Shown here piece by piece: positions 7,888 to 16,211 of a stretch of DNA of 58,391 bases. The notes beneath the pieces were generated by a model. The model had not been told where the DNA came from. It saw only the letters and a list, made by a program, of their open reading frames with translations, and ran no database searches. The position numbers and the translations under genes were made by a program. The DNA is taken from positions 1 through 58,391 of the forward strand of contig NZ_FOIL01000017.1 in assembly GCF_900101295.1 (NCBI RefSeq), read 5' to 3'. This DNA is from [Clostridium] aminophilum (GTDB lineage: Bacteria > Bacillota > Clostridia > Lachnospirales > Lachnospiraceae). Each line of letters opens with the position of its first letter. Position 1 is the first letter of the stretch.

Positions 7888-8337
7888 ATGAAATTATTTA
7901 AAACGATTCATGGAAAAGTTAAACTCGCGGCCGCAGTATGCACCGCAATGGGAGTCTTTGCTGCAACACCAATGATTTCAATGGCCGGTATTTATCCGAC
8001 GATCGTCACGTTTACATCAAACGTTAACGAACACGGTGATTTTACGGGCTATACTGCTGATGGCTCCTTAACATGTGGAAACATCTATCAGGATCAGATG
8101 AATGATGCATTGGCTGCAAATGGCATTGATCTCTCATCATCAGAGGAAGAATGGTGTATTCTTGACACTCTTGAGGGCATTTGGCTACTGACCGATATCA
8201 CTGCGGATGACTTTACCTCCAGGGTAATCGCGTCGTACGAGGGAAAAGATGCTGCTATGCTTCAGACAGCCGCGCAGATTATCATGAACACTCCAAAGCT
8301 CCCTGCTACTGAATTGTATTCGTATTACACAAATTGA
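7888..8337 (+). CDS. Small secreted protein of unknown function
   Basis: A 149-residue protein with a clear signal peptide (MKLFKTIHGKVK, hydrophobic core, cleavage probably after ISMA). The mature part is about 115 residues, acidic and without cysteines apart from two (CGNIYQD and WCILDT). I do not recognise a family. The start at 7888 is set by a strong GAGGAGG RBS; an upstream ATG at 7858 lacks one. It stands alone, between an AT-rich region and a strong hairpin terminator. The middle (DGSLTCGNIYQDQMNDAL) suggests a small folded domain, but function cannot be inferred. Confidence 0.7.
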   Translation: MKLFKTIHGKVKLAAAVCTAMGVFAATPMISMAGIYPTIVTFTSNVNEHGDFTGYTADGSLTCGNIYQDQMNDALAANGIDLSSSEEEWCILDTLEGIWLLTDITADDFTSRVIASYEGKDAAMLQTAAQIIMNTPKLPATELYSYYTN

Positions 8338-8390
8338 GCCACTGCGCCTCAGGACGGACAAGCTAGTTCTCTAAATAGTATATATAACAA

Positions 8391-8475
8391 AGGACCACTA
8401 CTATGTGCTGACCTCTAATCGTTAGATTTCTGTTCTAACAATTCGGGACTGTTCATGGTAGTGGTCCTTTTTTCT
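8391..8475 (+). terminator. Long-stem terminator or structured RNA after the small secreted gene
   Basis: The 15-base arms at 8391-8405 and 8454-8468 pair with one mismatch, followed by a seven-T tract. The 48-base loop holds a second perfect hairpin, GTTAGA (8421-8426) with TCTAAC (8434-8439). It should terminate transcription; the nested fold is larger than needed, so a small RNA is possible. Confidence 0.7.
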
Positions 8476-9029
8476 GCTTAATGTGAGATTCCCCCTAACA
8501 AATACTAATGTTCCTTTCTTAGATCCCTCTCGCCATTTTAACCAGTCAAAAGTCTTTTTATCAAATCAGCTGCTTTACAAGAGAATCCGTCTGTCCGGTC
8601 ATCATGCTGCCAATCGCAGCCCGTATATCCTTGAAATAGAGTATCAAAAATGCAATCGTTGCGAATCACCTCGGAATACGGCGCTCAGCTGCGAAAGAAT
8701 GCAGCAGAAAAAACGGTGAAAGAATGCACGGAAAGGCCGGCAGAGAAAATATAAAAATCATATTTTTAAAAATAGCTCTTTGCGCATGATCAAAAAAGGG
8801 AGGAACCGGTAATGGAAAGCAAAAAAACTTAATAATATGGTCAAAAAATGAACAGATATTCAAATTCATATTATGAGAGAATAAAACGAACACAATATTG
8901 AAAGAACACACCTGTTTTTTGGCCGCAATTTCTTTCTTGGATTTTTGGATTATTGTACGATATTGTTACATGATACAGAAGAAAGCAGAAGATTTCAGCA
9001 TCAAAAAACGAAGGAAAGGAGGAAAAACA
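8476..9029. other. AT-rich gap without a supported gene
   Basis: About 550 bases with no reading frame that has both a RBS and family resemblance. An open frame at 8483-8719 encodes 78 residues but lacks an RBS and looks random. The last 150 bases before 9030 contain A/T-rich promoter-like sequence, but no pair of boxes with good spacing stands out. Confidence 0.5.
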
Positions 9030-9800
9030 ATGAGATTATCAAAGATGATCATGGGACTCGGACTTGCAGTTTCGATGACATTATCCATTGGCTTTTCTTC
9101 GTTCGCCGGTGTTCTCGATGCCGGAATCGTTTCTTCCTGCAATGGCAAATACGCTTTCAATGTAGACAAGACGAAAGATCTCGCGCAGAATTATTATCAG
9201 GCGGAGAAGGTTCTCAACAGTGCCTGCCCGGCGGTCGGTATGACGACGATGGAAACCGTATACAGCGGCGGAGACGGAAGCGTGATGATCGACGGTCAGA
9301 ATCTCAACATGCTGGAGTCCATCCAGAATCAGACCGATGAATGGCTGGCAGCGAACATGGCAGTGATTGTTCCGCAGGGAACCCCGTCCGACCGGATCAT
9401 TCCGATCTGTGCCGATTGGGTTGCGGACCGCATGACATATGATTATTCCGCTAATTCCAATAAAGCTCTGGGCCGCGCATATCAGTCCGCGCTTTCCTGC
9501 TTTACATTGGGAACCGGCTTATGTGCCACCTATGCATACGCTTTCAATTCGATGGTATCCTATGTGCCGGTGAATCCGGAGACAGGAACCGTGGATTACA
9601 CAGCTGCGAATCCGACACACCTTCAGACAAGATTCGTATACACCAGCAGACATGCATGGTCCGCAGTATACGAGAACGGTGCATGGCATCACTATGATGT
9701 ATGCAGCTATGATCTGATGAACCGGGACAGCCGTTACCTCGATATGACCTCCGGCATTATGTCGGACGCGAAATATTCCAACATCAGCATCGTATTCTGA
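9030..9800 (+). CDS. Secreted transglutaminase-like cysteine protein
   Basis: A 256-residue exported protein with a signal peptide (MRLSKMIMGLGL, core, ending SSFAG). The C-terminal half is a transglutaminase-like (papain-fold) domain: Cys165 in GTGLCATYAYAFNSM, His208 in SRHAWSAVYENG and Asp223 in HHYDVCSYD form the expected catalytic triad. Bacterial relatives act as proteases, peptide crosslinkers or wall enzymes; the substrate here is unknown. The start at 9030 follows AAAGGAGGAAAAACA; an in-frame ATG at 8898 would place the signal peptide internally. It is followed by a strong terminator, so it is probably monocistronic. Confidence 0.85.
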   Translation: MRLSKMIMGLGLAVSMTLSIGFSSFAGVLDAGIVSSCNGKYAFNVDKTKDLAQNYYQAEKVLNSACPAVGMTTMETVYSGGDGSVMIDGQNLNMLESIQNQTDEWLAANMAVIVPQGTPSDRIIPICADWVADRMTYDYSANSNKALGRAYQSALSCFTLGTGLCATYAYAFNSMVSYVPVNPETGTVDYTAANPTHLQTRFVYTSRHAWSAVYENGAWHHYDVCSYDLMNRDSRYLDMTSGIMSDAKYSNISIVF

Positions 9801-9904
9801 TGCGATGACCGGACGGGATCAGCCGGTATGGCCGGGACGGTCAGAGAAAGCACAAGCGTGTCTTCATAATAAAAGATTATAAGAGAATAACCATAAAAGC
9901 TGAC

Positions 9905-9949
9905 GGGAGACCGGACAGCCGCGAGACAGCGGTTGTCCGGTCTCCTTTG
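9905..9949 (+). terminator. Intrinsic terminator after the transglutaminase-like gene
   Basis: GGAGACCGGACA (9906-9917) pairs perfectly with TGTCCGGTCTCC (9934-9945), with an inner CCGC/GCGG stem and TTTGT after it. Confidence 0.8.
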
Positions 9950-9972
9950 TGCTGCAAAAAAGACGGCGGCAA

Positions 9973-10004
9973 ACCGGCCTGTGAATGCACCGGTCTCTTT
10001 TTTT
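9973..10004 (+). terminator. Second terminator-like hairpin before the fab promoter
   Basis: ACCGG (9973-9977) pairs with CCGGT (9990-9994), followed by CTC and a seven-T run ending at 10004. The stem is short. It would insulate the fab promoter that begins two bases later. Confidence 0.5.
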
Positions 10005-10005
10005 C

Positions 10006-10034
10006 TTGACATTGGGGAGCATTCTGAGTAATAT
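10006..10034 (+). promoter_or_regulatory. Strong promoter of the fatty acid synthesis operon
   Basis: A consensus TTGACA (10006-10011), a 17-base spacer and TAATAT (10029-10034). The expected start point is near 10041, giving a leader of about 160 bases before acpP. Confidence 0.85.
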
Positions 10035-10046
10035 GACATACGAATA

Positions 10047-10082
10047 ATTTAACTAAAATTATTTAACTAAATTTCGTGAAGT
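10047..10082 (+). promoter_or_regulatory. Tandem operator-like repeat at the fab start point
   Basis: ATTTAACTAAA occurs twice as direct repeats 14 bases apart (10047-10057 and 10061-10071), and each is an imperfect TTTA-N2-TAAA palindrome. They begin about six bases after the expected start point, where a repressor would block transcription. CGTGAAGT at 10075-10082 follows; its complement ACTTCACG recurs at 18154-18161 upstream of the MarR-type gene. The likely ligand is that MarR/FabT-type regulator, by inference. Confidence 0.6.
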
Positions 10083-10200
10083 AAACTCGGACGGACAAAA
10101 AGGAAGGCCGAAAAGGGCCGCAGATTACATTGCGGCCGCTTCACGGCAGGAACGAAAGAAACCGTCAAAAGACGAAAGAGAAGAAAAGGAGAATACTACT

Positions 10201-10425
10201 ATGGATTTCGAGGCATTAAAGACACTGATCGTTGACACACTGGACTGTGATGAGGACAAGGTTACACCGGAGGCAGATCTGAGAGAGGATCTTGAGGCGG
10301 ATTCCCTGAGCGTTGTTGAGCTTCAGATGGCAATCGAGGACGAGACCGGCGTAAAGATCGCGGATGAGGAACTGGAGAACATTCACACCGTTCAGGACAT
10401 TCTGGACCGTGTGAAGAAGGGCTGA
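10201..10425 (+). CDS. acpP: Acyl carrier protein
   Basis: A 74-residue acidic carrier protein, normal in length. Ser35 in EADSLSVVELQMAIED is the site for the 4'-phosphopantetheine arm that holds growing acyl chains during type II fatty acid synthesis. The RBS AAAAGGAG precedes the ATG. It is the first gene of the operon, 14 bases before accD, and is well placed to be the most abundant product. Confidence 0.96.
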   Translation: MDFEALKTLIVDTLDCDEDKVTPEADLREDLEADSLSVVELQMAIEDETGVKIADEELENIHTVQDILDRVKKG

Positions 10426-10439
10426 GAGAAGGCGGTTTC

Positions 10440-11345
10440 ATGAGTGCACTCACAGAGAGAATAAAAAGTACACTGAATGATATGCGGCTCCAGATGCGCG
10501 CGGACAGAGATACCGTAAAGGATCAGGGCGCATTTTCCGATGAGGAGAAACAGGTTGTCTGCAAAAGCTGCGGAAAGAAGTTTTCGAAAGTCGAATGGAG
10601 AAATCATTACTACGCTTGCCCGAACTGCGGGAAGCTTCGATCGATCGGCGGTTATTACAGACTGTCACTTATTTTTGATGAGGGCACTTTCCGTGAGTTT
10701 GATCAGGATCTGACCGTGACCGATCCGCTGCATTTCAGCGGATACGGCGCAAAAGCGGCGGAGACGGAGAAGAAGACCGGCCTGAAAGAGGCGGTTATCA
10801 GCGGCGACGGTCTGATCGACGGGATTCATACCGTTGCAGTGGTTCTGGACAGCCGCTTCTTTATGGGAAGCATGAGCCATACCGTCGGTGAGAAGGTAAC
10901 GCGTGCGATCGAGCGCGCCACCAGAGAACATCTTCCGCTGATTATTTTTTCCGCCAGCGGCGGCGCCAGAATGCAGGAGGGCATCTACAGCCTGATGCAG
11001 ATGGCAAAGACCAGTGCGGCCATCGCCGAGTTTTCGGCGTCCGGCGGCCTCTACATCAGTTATCTGACTCACCCGACCACCGGCGGCGTAACGGCGAGCT
11101 TTGCCAGTCTCGGAGACATCACGCTGGCAGAGGAAGGCGCTCTGATCGGTTTTGCCGGTCCGAGAGTTATCCGCCAGACACTGGGCGTAGAGCTTCCGGC
11201 GGGCTTTCAGCGCGCGGAATATCTGGAAAAGCATGGATTTGTCGACCGGATCGTTCCGAGAAAGGATATGAAGCAGACTTTGGCGGATATCCTGAAACTG
11301 CATGTCGATTCGATGGAGAATGCATCGCGGAGGGTAGTTAGTTGA
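10440..11345 (+). CDS. accD: Acetyl-CoA carboxylase carboxyltransferase beta subunit
   Basis: With AccA it transfers the carboxyl group from biotin to acetyl-CoA to make malonyl-CoA. The 301-residue protein has the N-terminal zinc ribbon (Cys41, Cys44, Cys60, Cys63 in CKSCGKKF...CPNCGK) and the crotonase-like carboxyltransferase core (FSASGGARMQEG, HPTTGGVTASFASLGD, GFAGPRVI). It precedes accA with a four-base overlap. The biotin carrier and biotin carboxylase genes (accB, accC) are not in this window. Confidence 0.96.
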   Translation: MSALTERIKSTLNDMRLQMRADRDTVKDQGAFSDEEKQVVCKSCGKKFSKVEWRNHYYACPNCGKLRSIGGYYRLSLIFDEGTFREFDQDLTVTDPLHFSGYGAKAAETEKKTGLKEAVISGDGLIDGIHTVAVVLDSRFFMGSMSHTVGEKVTRAIERATREHLPLIIFSASGGARMQEGIYSLMQMAKTSAAIAEFSASGGLYISYLTHPTTGGVTASFASLGDITLAEEGALIGFAGPRVIRQTLGVELPAGFQRAEYLEKHGFVDRIVPRKDMKQTLADILKLHVDSMENASRRVVS

Positions 11346-12274
11346 TTAAGGAAATACTGAGACAGACGGATGAGATTGATGCGGAGATCGAGAAGCTTCG
11401 GATCCGCAGAGAGCCGGAGAACAGCAGAAGAACGGATATGAGAATCGCGCAGCTCGGCGAGCGCAGAAACTATCTGCTCAGTCAGGCGCGGAACCTTTCC
11501 CCGGAGGACAAGGTTTTCCTTGCACGTCTGGGCGCGAGACCGCATATTGACGACTTCATTGACGCGCTGTTCACGGACTTTTTCGAGCAGAAGGGCGATC
11601 ATCTCTACGGGGATGATCAGAGTATTTTCGGCGGAATCGCCCGTTTCCACGGCCGGCCGGTGACGGTGCTCGGACACCGGAAGGGCCGCACGATGAAGGA
11701 AAATATCTCCCGGAATTTCGGCATGCCGAAACCGGAAGGATATCGGAAAGCTCTCCGGATGATGGAACAGGCGGATAAATTCGGCCGCCCGATCATTACT
11801 TTTGTCGATACCCCGGGTGCTTATCCGGGCGTGGATGCGGAGGAACACGGTCAGGGTGAGGCGATCGCCCGGAACCTTGCGGCCATGAGCCGGCTTCGCG
11901 TGCCGGTGATCACGGTTGTCACCGGAGAGGGAAACTCCGGCGGCGCGCTGGCGATCAGCGTGGCGAACCGGATTCTGATGCTGGAAAATGCGGTCTATTC
12001 GATCCTCAGCCCGGAAGGTTTTGCGAGCATTCTGTGGAAGGATTCGTCGAGACATGCCGAGGCGGCCGCACTGATGAAGATGACGGCGGCTGACCTGAAA
12101 GAAGCGGGCGTGGCCGATGAGATCGTGGCGGAACCGGCCGGCGGCGCGCAGGTAAACCCTCTGCTGGTGTATGCGGCGCTGGATGAGGCAATCGAGAAGA
12201 ATCTGAAAGAACTGGAGGAACTTTCCTCCCGGGTACTGATCGAGGAACGCCAGAAGAAATTCCGCGCGATGTAA
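11342..12274 (+). CDS. accA: Acetyl-CoA carboxylase carboxyltransferase alpha subunit
   Basis: Partner of AccD in malonyl-CoA formation; 310 residues. Core motifs include VTVLGHRKGR, FGMPKPEGYRKALRMM, TFVDTPGAYPG, EGNSGGALAI and SILSPEGFASILW. The start is a TTG at 11342-11344 overlapping the accD TGA, with GGAGGG about ten bases upstream. The N-terminal 40 residues are helical and the length is close to the family norm. The overlap suggests translational coupling and a 1:1 ratio with AccD. Confidence 0.95.
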   Translation: MIKEILRQTDEIDAEIEKLRIRREPENSRRTDMRIAQLGERRNYLLSQARNLSPEDKVFLARLGARPHIDDFIDALFTDFFEQKGDHLYGDDQSIFGGIARFHGRPVTVLGHRKGRTMKENISRNFGMPKPEGYRKALRMMEQADKFGRPIITFVDTPGAYPGVDAEEHGQGEAIARNLAAMSRLRVPVITVVTGEGNSGGALAISVANRILMLENAVYSILSPEGFASILWKDSSRHAEAAALMKMTAADLKEAGVADEIVAEPAGGAQVNPLLVYAALDEAIEKNLKELEELSSRVLIEERQKKFRAM

Positions 12275-12310
12275 CCGAACAATAAGAAAGAAACAGGATG
12301 GTTCAGTAAT

Positions 12311-13273
12311 ATGAAGGGTCTTAGGATCATATCAACCGGCAGTGCCAGACCGGCGAAGGCGGTGACCAATGACGATCTCGCAAAGATCGTGGATACAAGC
12401 GACGATTGGATCTATCCGAGAACCGGGATCCATTCCCGGTATCTCTGCGGTGAGGGGGAGACGACCTCCACTCTTGCCATTCAGGCGGCGAAAGAGGCGA
12501 TGGAGCGTTCCGGTCTCGGTCCGGACGATATCTCTGCGCTGATCTGTGCGACAACATCGCCGGATCATGTCGCGCCGAACGTGGCCTGCCAGATTCAGCG
12601 GGCGCTGGATATGCCGGAGACCATACCGGTGCTGGATGTCAATGCAGCCTGCACCGGTTTTATCTATGCGCTGGAGACCGCGAGAGGATTTCTGGCGATG
12701 CAGTCCGAAGAAGAGGCGGCGGACAGGCCGCGCTATGCGCTGGTAGTCGGCGCGGAGCATCTGTCCAAGATGCTGGATTTCACGGACCGTACCACCTGCG
12801 TCCTCTTTGGAGACGGTGCGGGCGCAGCGGTTGTGGAACTGGCGGAGGATGTTCCGTACGCGTCGATGCTCGGCGCAAGGGGCGGCGATGAGATCTCCTG
12901 CGAGGGACCGGGACCGGTTCCGGCGAAGATTCAGATGGACGGCAAAGCGGTATTCCGCTTTGCAACCGGCGCGCTGACCAAGTGCGTGGATATCCTTCTG
13001 ACAAAGAGCGGACGGACGATGGACGACATTGACCAGGTCATCTGCCATCAGGCCAATGAGCGGATCGTTGATTTCTGCATCCGGAAGTTAAAAGCTCCGG
13101 AGACGAAATTCTTTAAGAACATGGATCACTACGGCAACACCGGAGCGGCTTCCGTGGCCCTTGCCCTCGATGAGGCAATGTGCGGAAATGCCGTAAAACC
13201 GGGAGATTCCCTTCTTCTGGTCGGATTCGGCGCGGGGCTGACCTGGGCCGGCGTTCTGATCACGGTGAAGTGA
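12311..13273 (+). CDS. fabH: Beta-ketoacyl-ACP synthase III
   Basis: Starts chain growth by condensing acetyl-CoA or a branched acyl-CoA with malonyl-ACP. The 320-residue thiolase-fold enzyme carries Cys114 in NAACTGFIYA, the histidine in ICHQANERI and the asparagine in HYGNTGAAS. The start follows an AGGATGG-type RBS. It lies 36 bases after accA and 33 before fabK. Confidence 0.96.
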   Translation: MKGLRIISTGSARPAKAVTNDDLAKIVDTSDDWIYPRTGIHSRYLCGEGETTSTLAIQAAKEAMERSGLGPDDISALICATTSPDHVAPNVACQIQRALDMPETIPVLDVNAACTGFIYALETARGFLAMQSEEEAADRPRYALVVGAEHLSKMLDFTDRTTCVLFGDGAGAAVVELAEDVPYASMLGARGGDEISCEGPGPVPAKIQMDGKAVFRFATGALTKCVDILLTKSGRTMDDIDQVICHQANERIVDFCIRKLKAPETKFFKNMDHYGNTGAASVALALDEAMCGNAVKPGDSLLLVGFGAGLTWAGVLITVK

Positions 13274-13306
13274 GAAAAACGGACAGTTAAAAATAGGAGC
13301 GTCAAA

Positions 13307-14221
13307 ATGAAGTATTTAAATGAGATCCTCGGAATCAAGTATCCTCTGATTCAGGGAGGTATGGCAAATATCGCAACGGGAGCATTTGCGGCAGCGTGTT
13401 CCGAGGGTGGAGCTCTCGGTGTGATCGCCTGCGGCGGACTCCGGTCGGCCGAGGAGCTGGAACGGGAGATCGCGGAGTGCAGAAAGCGCACGGATAAGCC
13501 GTTCGGCGTAAATATCATGCTGATGCATCCTCTGGCCGATGCGTTTGTCGAGGTGGTATGCCGGGAACACGTACCGGTTGTGACCACCGGTGCGGGAAAT
13601 CCGGGAAAATACATGGATCAGCTGAAAGCGGCGGGCGTCTTCGTGATTCCGGTTGTGGCGGCACCAATCCTTGCGAAGCATCTGGAGAGCCTCGGCGCCG
13701 ACGCGGTGATCGCGGAGGGCTGTGAGAGCGGCGGACATATCGGGGAAATGACGACGATGACGCTTCTTCCGCAGACGGTTGACGAGGTATCCATTCCGGT
13801 CATCGCGGCCGGCGGAATCGCGGACAGCCGTCAGATGAAGGCAGTTCTCACCCTCGGGGCCTGCGGCGCGCAGATCGGAACCGTTCTTCTCGGAAGTGAG
13901 GAATGCCCGATCCATGAAGAGTACAAGAATGCGGTAGTCAAGGCAAAGGGAAGCGATACCATCGTGACCGGACGAAGCGCCGGAGCGCCGGTTCGCGTTA
14001 TCAAAAACCGGATGAGCCGCGAATATGTGAAACTGGAAAAACAGGGAGCTCCACTGGAAGAACTGGAGAAGTTCACGCTGGGAAGTCTCCGGAAAGCGGT
14101 TTTCGACGGCGATACGAAGAACGGAAGTCTGATGGCGGGTCAGACCTGCGGACAGGTAAAAATGATCCGTCCTGCGGCAGAGATTTTCGCGGCAATCTGC
14201 GAGGGAACCGAATTCGCCTGA
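13307..14221 (+). CDS. fabK: Enoyl-ACP reductase II (FMN-dependent)
   Basis: A 304-residue TIM-barrel flavoprotein of the FabK/nitronate monooxygenase family, catalysing the last reduction of each elongation cycle with NAD(P)H and FMN. It opens with ILGIKYPLIQGGMANIATG and has EGCESGGHIGEM, VIAAGGIADSRQ and a LGACGAQIGT phosphate-binding turn. Sitting between fabH and fabD argues for FabK over a nitronate monooxygenase. No fabI-type reductase is seen, so this is probably the operon's only enoyl reductase. Confidence 0.94.
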   Translation: MKYLNEILGIKYPLIQGGMANIATGAFAAACSEGGALGVIACGGLRSAEELEREIAECRKRTDKPFGVNIMLMHPLADAFVEVVCREHVPVVTTGAGNPGKYMDQLKAAGVFVIPVVAAPILAKHLESLGADAVIAEGCESGGHIGEMTTMTLLPQTVDEVSIPVIAAGGIADSRQMKAVLTLGACGAQIGTVLLGSEECPIHEEYKNAVVKAKGSDTIVTGRSAGAPVRVIKNRMSREYVKLEKQGAPLEELEKFTLGSLRKAVFDGDTKNGSLMAGQTCGQVKMIRPAAEIFAAICEGTEFA

Positions 14222-14372
14222 AGATGTTTCAGGGACGGAGAGTCAGCGGATCATGGCATACCTGCGGGGAGATTCCGGAACAGGCAATATACGACGAAGA
14301 GCCCTGAATGTGATACCGGTTTACCGATAGTGCGGCGTATTCGTCGAAACGGATAAAGAGGAACAGAAGGAT

Positions 14373-15344
14373 ATGAAGACAGCTTTTTTATATGCCGGCC
14401 AGGGAAGCCAGCATGCAGGAATGGGAAAAGATCTCTATGAGACATTTCCGGAATTCAGGAGGACTTTTGACGAAGTCTGCGGAGCGGTGGATTTCGATCT
14501 TGCAAAGATTTGTTTTGAGGATCCGGATGGCGTGATCAGCCAGACCCGGTATACACAGCCGGCGATGGCGGCATTTGCCGTATCCGTCAATGCGGTTCTC
14601 CGCGCGGCGGGGAAGACGCCGGATATGACGGCGGGCCTTTCTCTTGGCGAGTATTCCGCGCTGGAAGAAGCCGGGGTATTCGGTGCGGCAGACTGTGTCA
14701 AGACCGTAAATTTCCGCGGAAAAGCCATGACAAAGGCGGCGGAAGGCATCGACTGCGGTATGACCGCGGTTCTCGGCATGGAAGTGCCGGAACTGGATGC
14801 GTGCTGCCGGAAAGCGCAGGAACAGGTGAGAGCAGAGAAAAATGACGCCATAGTCACGATCTGCAACTACAACTGTCCGGGCCAGCTCGTCATCGGCGGA
14901 GAGAAATCCGCGGTGGATCTGGCGGGGCAGATCGCGAAGGACAAGGGTGCAAAGCGCCTGATTCCGTTAAATGTTTCCGGTCCGTTCCACACGTCCTACA
15001 TGAAGCCGGCCGGCGATGAACTGGCGGCTCTTTTCCGGACCATGACCTTCGGCGAGATGAAAATTCCGGTTTACTTCAACTGCCTCGGCGGTGTGAAAGC
15101 GCCGGAAGACCGGATCCCGGATCTTCTGGAGCGCCAGGTGCAGTCCGGGGTTCTGATGGAGAATACCCTGCGTAAGATGATGGAAGACGGCGCGCGGGAG
15201 TTTGTCGAGATCGGACCGGGCAAGGCGCTGACCGGATTTGTCAAGAAGACCGCGAAAGCGGTGGGACTCGGAAATGCGGAGTACAAGGCCGTCGCCCTGG
15301 AGACGGCGGAAGAGCTGAACGCATACCTGAACGCACAGGAGTAA
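14373..15344 (+). CDS. fabD: Malonyl-CoA:ACP transacylase
   Basis: Loads malonyl groups onto ACP. The 323-residue protein opens with [14 protein letters not shown]. Ser90 lies in [11 protein letters not shown], where the E. coli-type consensus has [10 protein letters not shown]; the histidine before the serine is leucine here. GPFHTSYM carries the catalytic histidine near 207 and [12 protein letters not shown] is near the end. A 150-base spacer from fabK holds no gene. The RBS AGAAGG is close to the ATG. Confidence 0.95.
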   Translation: MKTAFLYAGQGSQHAGMGKDLYETFPEFRRTFDEVCGAVDFDLAKICFEDPDGVISQTRYTQPAMAAFAVSVNAVLRAAGKTPDMTAGLSLGEYSALEEAGVFGAADCVKTVNFRGKAMTKAAEGIDCGMTAVLGMEVPELDACCRKAQEQVRAEKNDAIVTICNYNCPGQLVIGGEKSAVDLAGQIAKDKGAKRLIPLNVSGPFHTSYMKPAGDELAALFRTMTFGEMKIPVYFNCLGGVKAPEDRIPDLLERQVQSGVLMENTLRKMMEDGAREFVEIGPGKALTGFVKKTAKAVGLGNAEYKAVALETAEELNAYLNAQE

Positions 15345-15446
15345 CGAGAGCCGGGCAGAGGCAGCGCAGCCGGGGTGAAATGGGAAAAGGTGCATTTGCG
15401 CTGGCAGAGGCAGCAGAGGGTCACTGTGAATATATGGAGGAAACCG

Positions 15447-16199
15447 ATGGAAACAAAGGAAATCCGCCGCGCGGCGGTGGTAACGGGCGGAGGCCGCGGC
15501 ATCGGCCGCGCCGTCTGCGTCAGACTGGCAAAAGAAGGCTGTGATGTCTGCATCAACTTTGCGGGCAATGCGGCGGCAGCGGAAGAGACCGCAAAGCTGT
15601 GCCGAGAGGCCGGCGGCGAGGGAATCCGGGTCATGACCGTGAAAGCCGACATTTCCAGAGAAGAGGAGGCGGACCGCCTCATCGCGGAAGCCGTGGAGGC
15701 ATTCGGACGCGTGGATATTCTGGTCAACAATGCCGGCATTACCAGAGACAACATCATGCTTCGCATGAGTGCGGAGGATTTCGATCAGGTCATTGGAACC
15801 AACCTCAGAGGAACCTTCCTTTGCTGCAAGGCCGTGACCAGGACGATGATGCGCCAGAAATACGGCCGTATTATCAATCTTTCCAGTATTGTGGGAATTC
15901 ACGGAAATGCGGGACAGGAGAACTATGCCGCCAGCAAGGCCGGCGTGATCGGACTGACCAAGAGCATTGCGAAAGAACTGGCATCCAGAAATATTACGGC
16001 CAACGCCGTCGCACCGGGCTACATTGCCACCGACATGACCGCCAATCTTCCGGAGAAAGAGAAAGAGGCGATTCTGGCAGGTATTCCGGCCAAACGGATC
16101 GGCACACCGGAGGATGTCGCAGAAGCGGTTGCATTTCTGGCATCGGAGAAGGCCGGCTATATCAACGGGCAGGTTCTCGGTGTCGACGGAGGAATGTGA
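15447..16199 (+). CDS. fabG: 3-oxoacyl-ACP reductase
   Basis: A 250-residue short-chain dehydrogenase that reduces beta-ketoacyl-ACP with NADPH. The nucleotide-binding TGGGRGIG is at residues 13-20, NNAG near 89, and the Ser-Tyr-Lys catalytic set in INLSSIVG and ENYAASKAG. The C-terminal GYINGQVLGVDGGM is typical. I chose the ATG at 15447, preceded by TGGAGGAAACCG; an upstream start at 15375 would add 24 unrelated residues. Confidence 0.95.
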   Translation: METKEIRRAAVVTGGGRGIGRAVCVRLAKEGCDVCINFAGNAAAAEETAKLCREAGGEGIRVMTVKADISREEEADRLIAEAVEAFGRVDILVNNAGITRDNIMLRMSAEDFDQVIGTNLRGTFLCCKAVTRTMMRQKYGRIINLSSIVGIHGNAGQENYAASKAGVIGLTKSIAKELASRNITANAVAPGYIATDMTANLPEKEKEAILAGIPAKRIGTPEDVAEAVAFLASEKAGYINGQVLGVDGGM

Positions 16200-16211
16200 G
16201 AAAGGAAAGTT

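Noticed and set aside
8483-8719. A 78-residue open frame between the two small secreted genes
   Set aside because: No RBS, no recognisable family and random-looking composition.
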